The translations under genes and the position numbers were made by a program. Below are positions 1 to 8,406 of a stretch of DNA of 32,144 bases, in pieces (the stretch's first letter is position 1; the number at the start of each line of letters is the position of its first letter). The DNA comes from CAG-273 sp964618105 (GTDB lineage: Bacteria > Bacillota > Clostridia > TANB77 > CAG-508): contig CAZUAJ010000009.1 in NCBI GenBank assembly GCA_964618105.1, forward strand, positions 1 to 32,144, written 5' to 3'. The notes under the pieces were generated by a model. The model was given only the letters and a program-made list of their open reading frames with translations, did not search any database and was not told where the DNA came from.

Positions 1-104
1 CTGTAGTTTCTCTTCAGTCTGATGTCCAACTAGAATTAGAGCAGTAAACACTCGCTCTTATACCAAGTTAACATAATACAAACAAGAATTTTGTGGAAAT
101 TAGC

Positions 105-134
105 TTGACAATTGGAGAGTAAAACGAGTATAAT
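105..134 (+). promoter_or_regulatory. Promoter of thrS leader
   Basis: TTGACA (105-110) and TATAAT (129-134) are separated by 18 bases, a near-consensus sigma-A promoter. The start of transcription would be near 141, just ahead of the T-box leader. Bases 1-104 hold no gene I can recognise. Confidence 0.8.
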
Positions 135-140
135 AATAAA

Positions 141-373
141 TAGTTTAAAAAATAAAAACAAAAATGAGAAAAAGTAAAATTAAGGTTGTTAAAAGAGAGA
201 GTTAGTCATTGGCTGAAAGCTAGCTTAAATAAACGGGTTTGAAAAACTATCTCATTAGTTCCTTGTTAAAAGCTAGGCGTAAATCTGCGTTAAAGGTTTA
301 ATTAAGTTAAAAATAGGATGGAACCGTGTAAAAAAGCACTCCTAAAGTAGTAATACTTTAGAAGTGCTTTTTT
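141..373 (+). promoter_or_regulatory. T-box leader of thrS, with terminator
   Basis: The leader holds an AGAGAG-type stem I segment (about 193-254) and the T-box core TGGAACCGTG (319-328). It ends in a strong intrinsic terminator whose arms 334-340/363-369 and 343-349/354-360 pair around GTAA, followed by a T run (368-373). T-boxes of this kind bind uncharged tRNA and switch to an antiterminator, so thrS should be induced by threonine starvation (tRNA-Thr inferred from the downstream gene). I could not place the specifier codon with certainty. Confidence 0.85.
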
Positions 374-472
374 AATTGCTATAATATTCTAACTCGGAAT
401 ACGAGTTTAGAAAATTTAAAAAACTTCTAATGTATTAAAAAATAAAAGTAAAATTTAAGAGGAGAAAAAATA

Positions 473-2389
473 ATGGTAAAAGTAGAATTAAAAAATGGCT
501 CTAAAATAGAGGTAAATGAAGGCACATCTGTTTTAGATGTTGCAAAACAATTAAGTGAAGGTTTAGCAAGAAATGCAATGTGTGCAAAAATTGATGGTGA
601 AGTAAAAGATTTACGCACATTAATTGAAAAAGATTGCAAGTTAGAAATTTTAACATTTGATGATTTAGATGGTAAAAAAGCATATTGGCACACAACATCA
701 CATATTATGGCACAAGCAATAAAAAGAATATATGGTGATAATGCAAAATTAACAATAGGACCTTCTATTGATAATGGTTTTTATTATGATTTTGATGTAG
801 AAAAACCATTTACAGAAGATGATTTAACTAAAATTGAAGAAGAAATGAAAAAAATTGTTAAAGAAAATTTACAAATTACAAGATATACTCTACCAAGGAA
901 TGAAGCTATAGAACTGATGAAACAAAGAAAAGAGCCATATAAAGTAGAGTTAATTGAAGAATTGCCAGAAAATGAAGAAATTAGTTTTTATGATCAAGGT
1001 GAATTCAAAGAATTATGTGCAGGACCACATATTATGAGTACAGGTTCAGTAAAAGCATTTAAATTATTACATTCTTCAGCTTCATACTGGAGAGGAGATG
1101 AAACAAAACAAACACTTCAAAGAATTTATGGTATAGCATTTCCAAAAGCAAGTATGTTAGAAGAATATTTGAACATGTTAGAAGAAGCCAAAAAAAGAGA
1201 TCATCGTAAATTAGGTAAAGAATTAGATTTGTTTTTCTTTGATGAAACAGCACCTGGTATGGCATACTGGATGCCTAAAGGCTTTACAATGATGAATATA
1301 TTAATTGACCTTTGGAGAAAAGAACACAAACATAAAGGATATCAAGAATTTTCTGGTCCACAATTAAATAGCAGTATTTTGTGGAAAACATCTGGACATT
1401 GGGATCACTATAAAGAAGATATGTTTGTTTTGACTGATAGTGATGGAAAAGAGCAAGCATTGAAACCAATGAATTGCCCAAACTCTATTAAAATTTATCA
1501 AAGTAAATTAAGAAGCTATAAAGATTTGCCTTTAAGATTTAGTGATATAGATGTTATTCACCGTAACGAAAAATCCGGACAATTAAATGGATTATTCCGT
1601 GTAAGAATGTTCAGACAAGATGATTCACACAATTATGTTATGGAATCACAAATTAAAGATGAAATAAAAAATATATTAGAAATTGCTAAAAAATTATATA
1701 ATATTTTTGGCTTGGATTTTATATTAACATTGTCTACAAGACCAGATGATTATATGGGTGAACTAAGCTTATGGAATAAGGCAGAAGCAGATTTAAGAGA
1801 TGTATTAGACGAACTTTGCGGAAAAGACAACTACCGTGTAAACGAAGGAGATGGAGCATTCTATGGACCAAAAATTGATATAAAAATGCATGACTGCTTA
1901 GGAAGAGAATGGCAAATGGGAACTGTGCAAGTAGATTTCCAATTACCACTTAGATTTAATTTATCATATATTGATTCAGATGGCGAAAAGAAAACTCCAA
2001 TAATGATACACAGAGCATTATTTGGTTCATTTGAAAGATTTATAGGTATTTTAACAGAACATTATGCAGGGGCATTCCCAACATGGCTTTCACCTGTACA
2101 AGTAAAAGTATTACCAATAGCTGATAGTCATAAAGAGTATGCACAAAAAGTTTTAGAAAAATTAGATGAAAATGGAATTCGTGCAGAACTTGATGAAAGA
2201 CAAGAAAAAATAGGCTATAAAATTAGAGAAGCACAGCTTCAAAAAATTCCATATATGTTAATTATAGGAGATAAAGAAGTAGAATCAAGTTCAGTTGGTG
2301 TTCGTTCTAGAATAGACGGAGATATTGGTGCAATAAATTTAAATGAATTTATGGCAAAAATAAAAAAAGAAGTAGAAGAATATAAATAA
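473..2389 (+). CDS. thrS: Threonyl-tRNA synthetase
   Basis: Cytoplasmic class II synthetase charging tRNA-Thr. The 638 residues show the expected order: N-terminal TGS domain (about 1-61), editing domain with the HxxxH motif (H73, H77 in HTTSH), catalytic core with motif 2 (FRVRMFRQDDSH) and motif 3 (HRALFGSFERF), and a C-terminal anticodon-binding domain starting near LSPVQVKVLPIADS. Length is normal for bacteria. ATG is preceded by AAGAGGAG. It is expressed from its own promoter through the T-box leader. Confidence 0.97.
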   Translation: MVKVELKNGSKIEVNEGTSVLDVAKQLSEGLARNAMCAKIDGEVKDLRTLIEKDCKLEILTFDDLDGKKAYWHTTSHIMAQAIKRIYGDNAKLTIGPSIDNGFYYDFDVEKPFTEDDLTKIEEEMKKIVKENLQITRYTLPRNEAIELMKQRKEPYKVELIEELPENEEISFYDQGEFKELCAGPHIMSTGSVKAFKLLHSSASYWRGDETKQTLQRIYGIAFPKASMLEEYLNMLEEAKKRDHRKLGKELDLFFFDETAPGMAYWMPKGFTMMNILIDLWRKEHKHKGYQEFSGPQLNSSILWKTSGHWDHYKEDMFVLTDSDGKEQALKPMNCPNSIKIYQSKLRSYKDLPLRFSDIDVIHRNEKSGQLNGLFRVRMFRQDDSHNYVMESQIKDEIKNILEIAKKLYNIFGLDFILTLSTRPDDYMGELSLWNKAEADLRDVLDELCGKDNYRVNEGDGAFYGPKIDIKMHDCLGREWQMGTVQVDFQLPLRFNLSYIDSDGEKKTPIMIHRALFGSFERFIGILTEHYAGAFPTWLSPVQVKVLPIADSHKEYAQKVLEKLDENGIRAELDERQEKIGYKIREAQLQKIPYMLIIGDKEVESSSVGVRSRIDGDIGAINLNEFMAKIKKEVEEYK

Positions 2390-2405
2390 AAATAAATAAA
2401 AACAG

Positions 2406-2434
2406 TTGTAAAATTTAAACAAAATTGATATACT
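2406..2434 (+). promoter_or_regulatory. Probable promoter of the Asp23/amaP/nusB/xse run
   Basis: TTGTAA (2406-2411), 17 bases, TATACT (2429-2434), lying in the 94-base gap after thrS and before a strong AAGGAGG ribosome site. Found by eye only. Confidence 0.4.
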
Positions 2435-2483
2435 AATACATATCTAAAGATATAAAATTTCGTAAGAAAAAGGAGGTTTCTTT

Positions 2484-2924
2484 ATGGAAGAAGAAAAAAA
2501 AGAAATAAAAGAGGTGGAAGAAGTAGTTGAAAATAATGGGGAAGTAGCATTAGAAAGCAATGCAAATATAAAAATTTCAGATGATGTTGTTTCTGTAATT
2601 GCAGGAGTAGCAGTTTCAGAGGTGCCTGGAGTAGCACAAATGTCAGGTGGTTTTGCAGGTGGAATTTCAGAAGTTCTTAGTGGCAAAAAAAACTTGGCTA
2701 AAGGAATAAAAGTAGAAACTGGAGAAAAAGAAACAAAAATAGATGTAAACATTATAGTAGAATATGGTGTTAGAATTCCAGATGTTGCCTTTGAAATTCA
2801 AAACAAAGTTAAAAAAGCTGTTGAAAGTATGACTGGTTTAAAAGTTGTTGAAGTTAATGTTCACATTCAAGGAGTTAGCACTGAAAATATGGAAGTAAGT
2901 GAAGAAAAAGAAGATAAGGAATAA
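2484..2924 (+). CDS. Asp23/Gls24 family envelope stress protein
   Basis: A 146-residue soluble protein with an acidic N-terminus (about 1-25) followed by an Asp23/Gls24 domain: DDVVSVIAGVAVSEVPGV, then a segment ending VEYGVRIPDVAFEIQNKVKKAVESMTGL and VVEVNVHIQGV. In staphylococci Asp23 is tethered to the membrane by AmaP and takes part in cell-envelope homeostasis. An AmaP-like gene follows, which supports the same arrangement here. AAGGAGG lies just ahead of the ATG. Confidence 0.9.
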   Translation: MEEEKKEIKEVEEVVENNGEVALESNANIKISDDVVSVIAGVAVSEVPGVAQMSGGFAGGISEVLSGKKNLAKGIKVETGEKETKIDVNIIVEYGVRIPDVAFEIQNKVKKAVESMTGLKVVEVNVHIQGVSTENMEVSEEKEDKE

Positions 2925-2933
2925 TAAAATTAT

Positions 2934-2968
2934 AAATTAGGCACAATAAAATTTACTGTGCCTAATTT
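2934..2968 (+). terminator. Perfect 12-bp hairpin between Asp23 and amaP-like genes
   Basis: Arms 2934-2945 and 2957-2968 pair perfectly around an 11-base loop. Only a short T-containing tail follows, so it may act as a partial terminator or as an mRNA stabiliser that sets unequal expression of the two genes. Confidence 0.5.
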
Positions 2969-3009
2969 GAAGTTTAAAACAAATTTTAGTAAGAAAGGAT
3001 AAAGTAAAA

Positions 3010-3567
3010 ATGAAAATTTTAGATAAAATAGGACTAGCTCTTTTTTCTAGTATAATACTTATATTATCAATAATTACATGCTTAATGGTTTTTGGCTGGT
3101 TAAATGTAGAATTAGTATATAATGTAGCAGTAAATGCACTTCAAAATGAGATTACATCAAATACTTTATTAATAATTAGTGTAATATTTATATTACTTGC
3201 AATTAAATGTATATTTTTTGATTCTAGCTCAAAACAAGAAATGGATTATAAAAATGGTATATTACTTGAAAATTCTGACGGAAAACTTTTAATTACAAAA
3301 GATACAATAGAAAATTTAGTAAATAGTGTAGTTAAAGGTTTTGATAGTGCTGAAAACGTAACAACAAGAGTAGAATTAGACAAGGAAAATAATGTAACAG
3401 TATTTGTAAATTTAAGTGTTAAAGAAAATGCAATTATAAAAGAACTATCAACTAATTTACAAACTAAAATTAAAACTACAATAAAAAGAACTTCAGACCT
3501 AGAAGTAAAAGAGGTTAATATTAAAGTAAAAGATATTGAGCCTGTAAAACCAATAGTTCAAGAATAA
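3010..3567 (+). CDS. amaP: AmaP-like alkaline shock membrane anchor protein
   Basis: 185 residues with two N-terminal membrane segments (about 8-32 and 50-70) and a soluble C-terminal part (about 80-185) that itself resembles the Asp23 fold (ENVTTRVELDKENNVTVFVN and VKEVNIKVKDIEP). In Staphylococcus AmaP recruits Asp23 to the membrane. The Asp23-like gene upstream and the DUF2273-like gene downstream form the known trio. AGAAAGGAT serves as ribosome site. Confidence 0.85.
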   Translation: MKILDKIGLALFSSIILILSIITCLMVFGWLNVELVYNVAVNALQNEITSNTLLIISVIFILLAIKCIFFDSSSKQEMDYKNGILLENSDGKLLITKDTIENLVNSVVKGFDSAENVTTRVELDKENNVTVFVNLSVKENAIIKELSTNLQTKIKTTIKRTSDLEVKEVNIKVKDIEPVKPIVQE

Positions 3568-3588
3568 AAAGCGAAAGGAGCGGTAAAA

Positions 3589-3804
3589 ATGGAAAACTTC
3601 AAAATGTTTTGTGAAAAATATGGTGGCGGCATTATGGGGGGACTAGTAGGAATAGTTCTAGCAATTCTGCTATTTTGCACAAACTTGTATAAAATTTTAC
3701 TTATAATAGCTTTAATAATAATATGTATATGGGCAGGAAATTATTATCAAAAAAACAAAGATAGAGTTAAAGAAAAAATAAAAAACTTTATAGATAAGTT
3801 ATAA
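3589..3804 (+). CDS. Small DUF2273-like membrane protein
   Basis: 71 residues with two adjacent hydrophobic segments (about 15-30 and 34-50) split by a short turn, and a basic C-terminal tail (KNKDRVKEKIKNFIDKL). The glycine-rich YGGGIMGGLVGIV start and the place right after an AmaP-like gene match the DUF2273 proteins of this stress group. It starts 21 bases after the previous stop, with GAAAGGAGCGG as ribosome site. Confidence 0.8.
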   Translation: MENFKMFCEKYGGGIMGGLVGIVLAILLFCTNLYKILLIIALIIICIWAGNYYQKNKDRVKEKIKNFIDKL

Positions 3805-3822
3805 AAAGGGAGTAACAATTAC

Positions 3823-4251
3823 ATGACAAGAACAGAAACAAGAGAACTAGCTTTTGAATTATTATATAGCTTAGAAATTCAAAAAACAAAACAAAGTGAA
3901 TATAAAGAACAAATTGAAATGTTTTTTAATGAGCAAGAAATTGAACAAGAAAAAGTAAAAAAATATATAATTCAAACAGCAAAAGGAATCAATGAAAACG
4001 AAGAAAATATATTAAAACTAATATCTCAAAACTTAAAAGAAAAGTGGGATATTTCAAGAATTTCAAAAATTAATATTACATTATTAAAACTTGCAACTTA
4101 TGAAATAATTTATATAAAATTACCTTATAAAGTAGTGGTAAATGAAGTAGTTGAAATTGCAAAAAAATATGGAGATGAAAATTCACCTTCTTTTATAAAT
4201 GGAATATTAGCTAATATTATAAAACAGACAGGAATAACAAATGAGGAGTAA
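3823..4251 (+). CDS. nusB: Transcription antitermination factor NusB
   Basis: 142-residue all-helical RNA-binding protein that with NusE (S10) binds boxA of rRNA leaders. Hallmarks are the N-terminal RELAFELLYSLE and the C-terminal YEIIYIKLPYKVVVNEVVEIAKKYG with SPSFINGILANI. Length is typical. It ends two bases before xseA begins, suggesting coupled translation; nusB next to xseA/xseB is a common Firmicutes order. Confidence 0.96.
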   Translation: MTRTETRELAFELLYSLEIQKTKQSEYKEQIEMFFNEQEIEQEKVKKYIIQTAKGINENEENILKLISQNLKEKWDISRISKINITLLKLATYEIIYIKLPYKVVVNEVVEIAKKYGDENSPSFINGILANIIKQTGITNEE

Positions 4252-4253
4252 AT

Positions 4254-5444
4254 ATGACTTATAATTCAATAAGTGTAAGTGAATTAAATAAATACATAAA
4301 AGAAAAATTTGAAGAAGATGAATATTTTGCTAATGTTTTAGTAGAAGGAGAAATTTCAAATTTTAAAAATCATTATACAGGTCATCTGTATTTCACATTA
4401 AAAGATGAAAAATCGTTAATAAAATCAATAATGTTTAAGACATATACAACACATTTAGACTTTGTTCCACAAGATGGAATGAAGGTAATGATACTTGGAA
4501 GTGTTTCGGTTTTTGAAAGAGATGGAACATACCAATTATATGCTAAAGCAATGAAACAACTTGGAAAAACAGGTGATTTGAGGGCAGCTTATGAAGAGTT
4601 GAAAGCAAAATTAGAAAAAGAAGGATTGTTTAATCAAGAGCATAAAAAGAGAATTCCAATAATGCCAGAAACAATTGGGGTACTTACATCAAATACAGGA
4701 GCAGTTATAAGAGATATTATAAATGTATCTACTAGAAGAAATCCAAAGGTTCACATTAAATTATTTCCAGTTCCTGTACAAGGTGAAGGCGCAGCACAAA
4801 AAATAGCAGAGGGTATTGAATTTATGAATAAACATAAATTGGCAGATGTGCTTATTGTAGCAAGAGGTGGTGGTTCACTCGAAGATTTGTGGCCTTTTAA
4901 TGAAGAAATAGTTGCAAGAGCAATATATAACTCTGAACTGCCTGTTATTTCTGCTGTTGGTCACGAAACAGATTTTACAATAGCTGACTTTACTGCTGAC
5001 TTAAGAGCTCCAACGCCATCAGCTGCAGCTGAACTTGCAGTGGCAGATATTGAAGAATTAAATTTAAAACTTAAAAATTATAAAAAAAGGTATAATCAGG
5101 CTTTACTTAAAAAAATACAATTAATGAGATTACAATATGAAAAATGTATGACAAGAAGGGCTTTTACAGGAGCTTTGCAAAAAATAAATGAACAATTTAT
5201 GATAATTGACATAAAAGTAAAATCAATGCAACATAGTGTAACTAACAAATTTTTACAAGAAAAAGCTAAAACTCAAAATTTAATTTCAAAATTAGATTCA
5301 CTAAGTCCATTAAAAACTTTAGCAAGAGGTTATGGAATAATAACAAAAAATGGAGAAATTATAAAAAGTAAAAAACAATTAGAACAAGATGATGAAATTT
5401 TTATTAAAATGCAAGATGGTGAAACAAAAGCTAAAATTTTATAG
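4254..5444 (+). CDS. xseA: Exodeoxyribonuclease VII large subunit
   Basis: 396 residues, within the family's usual 400-450. An N-terminal OB-fold (about 1-105, SVSELNKYIKEKFE and GHLYFTLKD) is followed by the catalytic region with ARGGGSLEDLWPFNEE and SAVGHETDFTIADFTADLRAPTP, then a coiled-coil stretch that binds XseB. The C-terminus has the family's LARGYGII. With XseB it degrades single-stranded DNA from both ends. GAGGAG lies inside the end of nusB. Confidence 0.96.
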   Translation: MTYNSISVSELNKYIKEKFEEDEYFANVLVEGEISNFKNHYTGHLYFTLKDEKSLIKSIMFKTYTTHLDFVPQDGMKVMILGSVSVFERDGTYQLYAKAMKQLGKTGDLRAAYEELKAKLEKEGLFNQEHKKRIPIMPETIGVLTSNTGAVIRDIINVSTRRNPKVHIKLFPVPVQGEGAAQKIAEGIEFMNKHKLADVLIVARGGGSLEDLWPFNEEIVARAIYNSELPVISAVGHETDFTIADFTADLRAPTPSAAAELAVADIEELNLKLKNYKKRYNQALLKKIQLMRLQYEKCMTRRAFTGALQKINEQFMIIDIKVKSMQHSVTNKFLQEKAKTQNLISKLDSLSPLKTLARGYGIITKNGEIIKSKKQLEQDDEIFIKMQDGETKAKIL

Positions 5445-5461
5445 TATATAGGAGAGTAAAC

Positions 5462-5941
5462 ATGACAAAAACAACAAAAAATATTTTAATTATAACGGTT
5501 ATTGTAATATTGCTATTTGCTTTAACATTTGTAATATATCAGCATTTTAGTCTAAAACCACTAGAAAAATCTGATTTAGGTAAGGGAGAAATATTACCAG
5601 ATGTTAATAATGGTTTAGACAATCTAATAAACGAAATACTAGAAGAAAATATTATAGAACCAGAAAAAAACAATAATAACCAAAAACAAGAAACAACAGT
5701 AACCGCTTCAACTGGTTCAGTAGAAGATAATGAAGACCAAATGACACCTAAAGAAACAAAAGCTATTAATTTGGTAAAAGAAAAGTGGTCTAATGAATAT
5801 GGAAGTTTAGAAAATATAGCATTTAACATAAGTATTCAAAGTGATGGAAAATATTTAGTAACAGTATATGATACTAAAACTACCAGAACTTTAAAAGGAT
5901 TTGTTGTAGATGTAAGTACAGAAATTGTGAATGAAAAGTAA
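5462..5941 (+). CDS. Membrane-anchored protein of unknown function
   Basis: 159 residues. One hydrophobic N-terminal segment (about 8-28) without a lipobox, a low-complexity N/E/K/T-rich linker (about 45-95), then a small domain (about 97-159, KETKAINLVKEKW to GFVVDVSTEIVNEK) that loosely resembles PepSY-type extracytoplasmic domains. It sits between xseA and xseB with 17- and 10-base gaps, so it is co-transcribed. I do not recognise it; its position between the two subunits of one nuclease is unusual. Confidence 0.75.
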   Translation: MTKTTKNILIITVIVILLFALTFVIYQHFSLKPLEKSDLGKGEILPDVNNGLDNLINEILEENIIEPEKNNNNQKQETTVTASTGSVEDNEDQMTPKETKAINLVKEKWSNEYGSLENIAFNISIQSDGKYLVTVYDTKTTRTLKGFVVDVSTEIVNEK

Positions 5942-5951
5942 GGAGTAAGCT

Positions 5952-6182
5952 ATGAGTAAAAAAATAAGTTTTGAAGAAACAATGAACAAATTAGAAGATA
6001 TAGCTACAGAACTAGAAAAAGGAAATTTGAGTTTAGAAGAATCAGTATCTAAATTTGAAGAAGGAATGAAACTTTCAAAAGAGTGTAGTGATTTATTAGA
6101 AAATGCCGAAAAAAGAATTACTATTTTAATAAAAGATGGAGAAGAAATAAAAGAAGAAAGTTTTATACAAGAAGAGGAATAA
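5952..6182 (+). CDS. xseB: Exodeoxyribonuclease VII small subunit
   Basis: 76-residue helical protein with the family pattern SFEETMNKLEDIATELEKGNLSLEESVSKFEEGMKL and an acidic tail. Several copies bind the XseA coiled coil and are needed for nuclease activity. Ribosome site AAGGAG; the next gene starts 3 bases after the stop. Confidence 0.95.
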   Translation: MSKKISFEETMNKLEDIATELEKGNLSLEESVSKFEEGMKLSKECSDLLENAEKRITILIKDGEEIKEESFIQEEE

Positions 6183-6185
6183 AAA

Positions 6186-6629
6186 ATGCAGGGGATAATT
6201 AATTTTTTGAACGAGTATAAATATGTAATAGTTCCATTTTTAGTGTGGTTTGGAATACAATTATTTAAATTTATTTATGATTTAATAAAAACTAAAAAAT
6301 TTAATTTTAAAAGACTAATGCAGGCAGGTGGAATGCCAAGTTCACATTCAGGAGTAGTGGTTTCTTTGACAACTATGATTGGAAAAGATGTTGGAATTAA
6401 TTCGCCTTTATTTGCTATTTCATTAATTTTTGCATTTATTGTAATGTATGATGCTGCAGGAGTTAGAAGAGCTGCAGGAAAACAAGCGACATTATTAAAT
6501 AAAATTGTTGAAACACCTGGACTAACAAGTTTACAAGTGTCTGAAAAACTGGTAGAAGTACTAGGACATACTCCATTTCAAGTGATTGTTGGAGCCATTA
6601 TTGGTGTTATTGTGGGATTATTTGTGTAA
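6186..6629 (+). CDS. Divergent PAP2 family (DUF212) membrane protein
   Basis: 147 residues with about four membrane segments and the motifs MPSSHSG, YDAAGVRRAAGKQA and LGHTPFQVIVGAIIG, which define the divergent PAP2/DUF212 family (YuiD in Bacillus). The SSHSG and GHTP motifs recall acid phosphatase active-site loops, so a lipid phosphate phosphatase role is suspected, but the substrate is unknown. It starts 3 bases after xseB. Confidence 0.88.
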   Translation: MQGIINFLNEYKYVIVPFLVWFGIQLFKFIYDLIKTKKFNFKRLMQAGGMPSSHSGVVVSLTTMIGKDVGINSPLFAISLIFAFIVMYDAAGVRRAAGKQATLLNKIVETPGLTSLQVSEKLVEVLGHTPFQVIVGAIIGVIVGLFV

Positions 6630-6671
6630 ATTTTATGCTTTTTAAATTATAAATAAATAGGAGAATAAAAA

Positions 6672-8333
6672 ATGGAAGATATTGAAATTGCAAGAAATAC
6701 AAAATTAGAAAAAATAACAAAAATAGCAGAAAAGCTAAATATAAATGAGGAGCAATTAGAACAATACGGAAAATATAAAGCAAAAATTTCTTCTGAAGTA
6801 TATGAAAATTTAAAAAATAAAAAAGATGGAAAATTAATTTTGGTAACAGCAATAAACCCAACACCATTAGGTGAAGGAAAAACAACTATGGCGATAGGCT
6901 TAGCTGATGGACTAAGAAAAATTGGCAAAAATGCAGTTCTTGCATTAAGAGAGCCATCATTGGGACCTGTATTTGGAATAAAAGGTGGTGCAACAGGTGG
7001 CGGACATAGCCAAATTGCTCCAATGGAAGATATAAATTTGCATTTTACAGGGGATATTCATGCAATTACATCTGCAAATAATTTATTATCAGCAATTATA
7101 GATAATCATATATATTTTGGTAATGAATTAGAGTTTGACAGAGTAGTATGGAAAAGATGTGTTGACTTAAATGATAGACAATTAAGAACAGTTAATACAG
7201 GTTTATCACAAGAAAAAAACATAGTGCCAAGAATGGATGGTTTTGATATATCAGTAGCGTCAGAAATAATGGCAATATTTTGCCTAGCAACAGATGTCAA
7301 TGATTTACAAAGAAGAATTGGAAATATTATAGTTGGTTATACTAAAGAAAATAAACCAATAACTGCTAAAGATTTAAAAGCAGATGGAGCAATGACAGTA
7401 CTTTTAAAAGATGCAATTAACCCTAATTTAGTACAAAGCTTAGAAAAAACACCAGCAATAGTACATGGTGGACCTTTTGCAAATATTGCTCATGGATGTA
7501 ATAGTGTAATTGCAACTAAACTTGCACTAAAATTGGGAGATTATGTTATAACAGAAGCGGGATTTGGTGCGGATTTGGGAGCAGAAAAATTTTTAGATAT
7601 AAAATGCAGAAAAGCAAATTTAAAACCAGATGCAGTGGTATGTGTAGCAACAATTAAAGCATTAAAATATCATGGTGGAATGCCAAAAGAAGAAATTAAA
7701 AATGAAAGTATAGAATATTTGGCAAAAGGATTTAAAAATTTAGAAAAACATGTAGACAACCTAAAAAATATTTATGGATTAAATGTAATAGTAGCAATAA
7801 ATAAATATATATATGACACAGAAGCCGAAATTAAATTTTTACAAGAAAAGTTACAAGAAAAAGGAATAAATTTAAGTTTAGTTGAAAGCTGGGAAAAGGG
7901 TGGAGAAGGAGCTACTGATTTAGCAGAAAAAATTGTAGGTTTAACTCAGAAACCTTTAAATTTTACTTACGCTTATGAACTTAATGAAACTATTGAAGAA
8001 AAAATACAAGCAGTTGCACAAAAAATATATGGTGCAAAACAGGTAGAGTTTACAAATGAAGCAAAATTACATATTAAAGAAATTGAAGATTTGGGTTACA
8101 AGAATTTGCCAGTATGTATAGCAAAAACACAATACTCATTTTCAGATGACCCTAAAAATTTAGAGTGTAAAGAGCCATTTAATATACATGTACAAGACGT
8201 TGTATTAAGAGCTGGGGCAGAATTTATAGTAGTATTAACAGGAAAAATTATGACAATGCCAGGTTTACCAAAAGTTCCAGCTGCTGAGAATATAAATTTA
8301 GATTCAAAAGGAAATATTATAGGAATATTTTAA
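6672..8333 (+). CDS. fhs: Formate-tetrahydrofolate ligase
   Basis: 553 residues, the normal length. ATP + formate + THF gives 10-formyl-THF, the entry of formate into one-carbon metabolism and a step of the Wood-Ljungdahl route in acetogens. The P-loop TPLGEGKTT, the REPSLGPVFGIKGGATGGG segment and the C-terminal MTMPGLPKVPAAENI are all present. ATG follows a GGAG site. Transcription should end at the hairpin 8350-8406. Confidence 0.97.
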   Translation: MEDIEIARNTKLEKITKIAEKLNINEEQLEQYGKYKAKISSEVYENLKNKKDGKLILVTAINPTPLGEGKTTMAIGLADGLRKIGKNAVLALREPSLGPVFGIKGGATGGGHSQIAPMEDINLHFTGDIHAITSANNLLSAIIDNHIYFGNELEFDRVVWKRCVDLNDRQLRTVNTGLSQEKNIVPRMDGFDISVASEIMAIFCLATDVNDLQRRIGNIIVGYTKENKPITAKDLKADGAMTVLLKDAINPNLVQSLEKTPAIVHGGPFANIAHGCNSVIATKLALKLGDYVITEAGFGADLGAEKFLDIKCRKANLKPDAVVCVATIKALKYHGGMPKEEIKNESIEYLAKGFKNLEKHVDNLKNIYGLNVIVAINKYIYDTEAEIKFLQEKLQEKGINLSLVESWEKGGEGATDLAEKIVGLTQKPLNFTYAYELNETIEEKIQAVAQKIYGAKQVEFTNEAKLHIKEIEDLGYKNLPVCIAKTQYSFSDDPKNLECKEPFNIHVQDVVLRAGAEFIVVLTGKIMTMPGLPKVPAAENINLDSKGNIIGIF

Positions 8334-8349
8334 TGTAGAATGTATATAA

Positions 8350-8406
8350 ACACCTAAATTGGTTAAAATAACAATAATTAAGTTTGACCAAAGTAGGTGT
8401 ATTTTT
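8350..8406 (+). terminator. fhs terminator that also covers the sleB ribosome site
   Basis: ACACCTA (8350-8356) pairs with TAGGTGT (8394-8400), and 8359-8367 pairs with 8383-8391 (one G-T pair), separated by a 2x2 internal loop, followed by ATTTTT (8401-8406). The right arm contains AGGTG (8395-8399), the only plausible Shine-Dalgarno for the ATG at 8407. Confidence 0.75.

Noticed and set aside
2444..2752. Antisense ORF opposite the Asp23-like gene, and similar antisense ORFs elsewhere (e.g. 14333-14641, 28504-28872)
   Set aside because: Shadows of well-supported genes with no ribosome sites or recognisable domains.
8359..8406. TTG start adding 16 residues to the SleB-like protein
   Set aside because: The codon is inside the fhs terminator stem and lacks a ribosome site.
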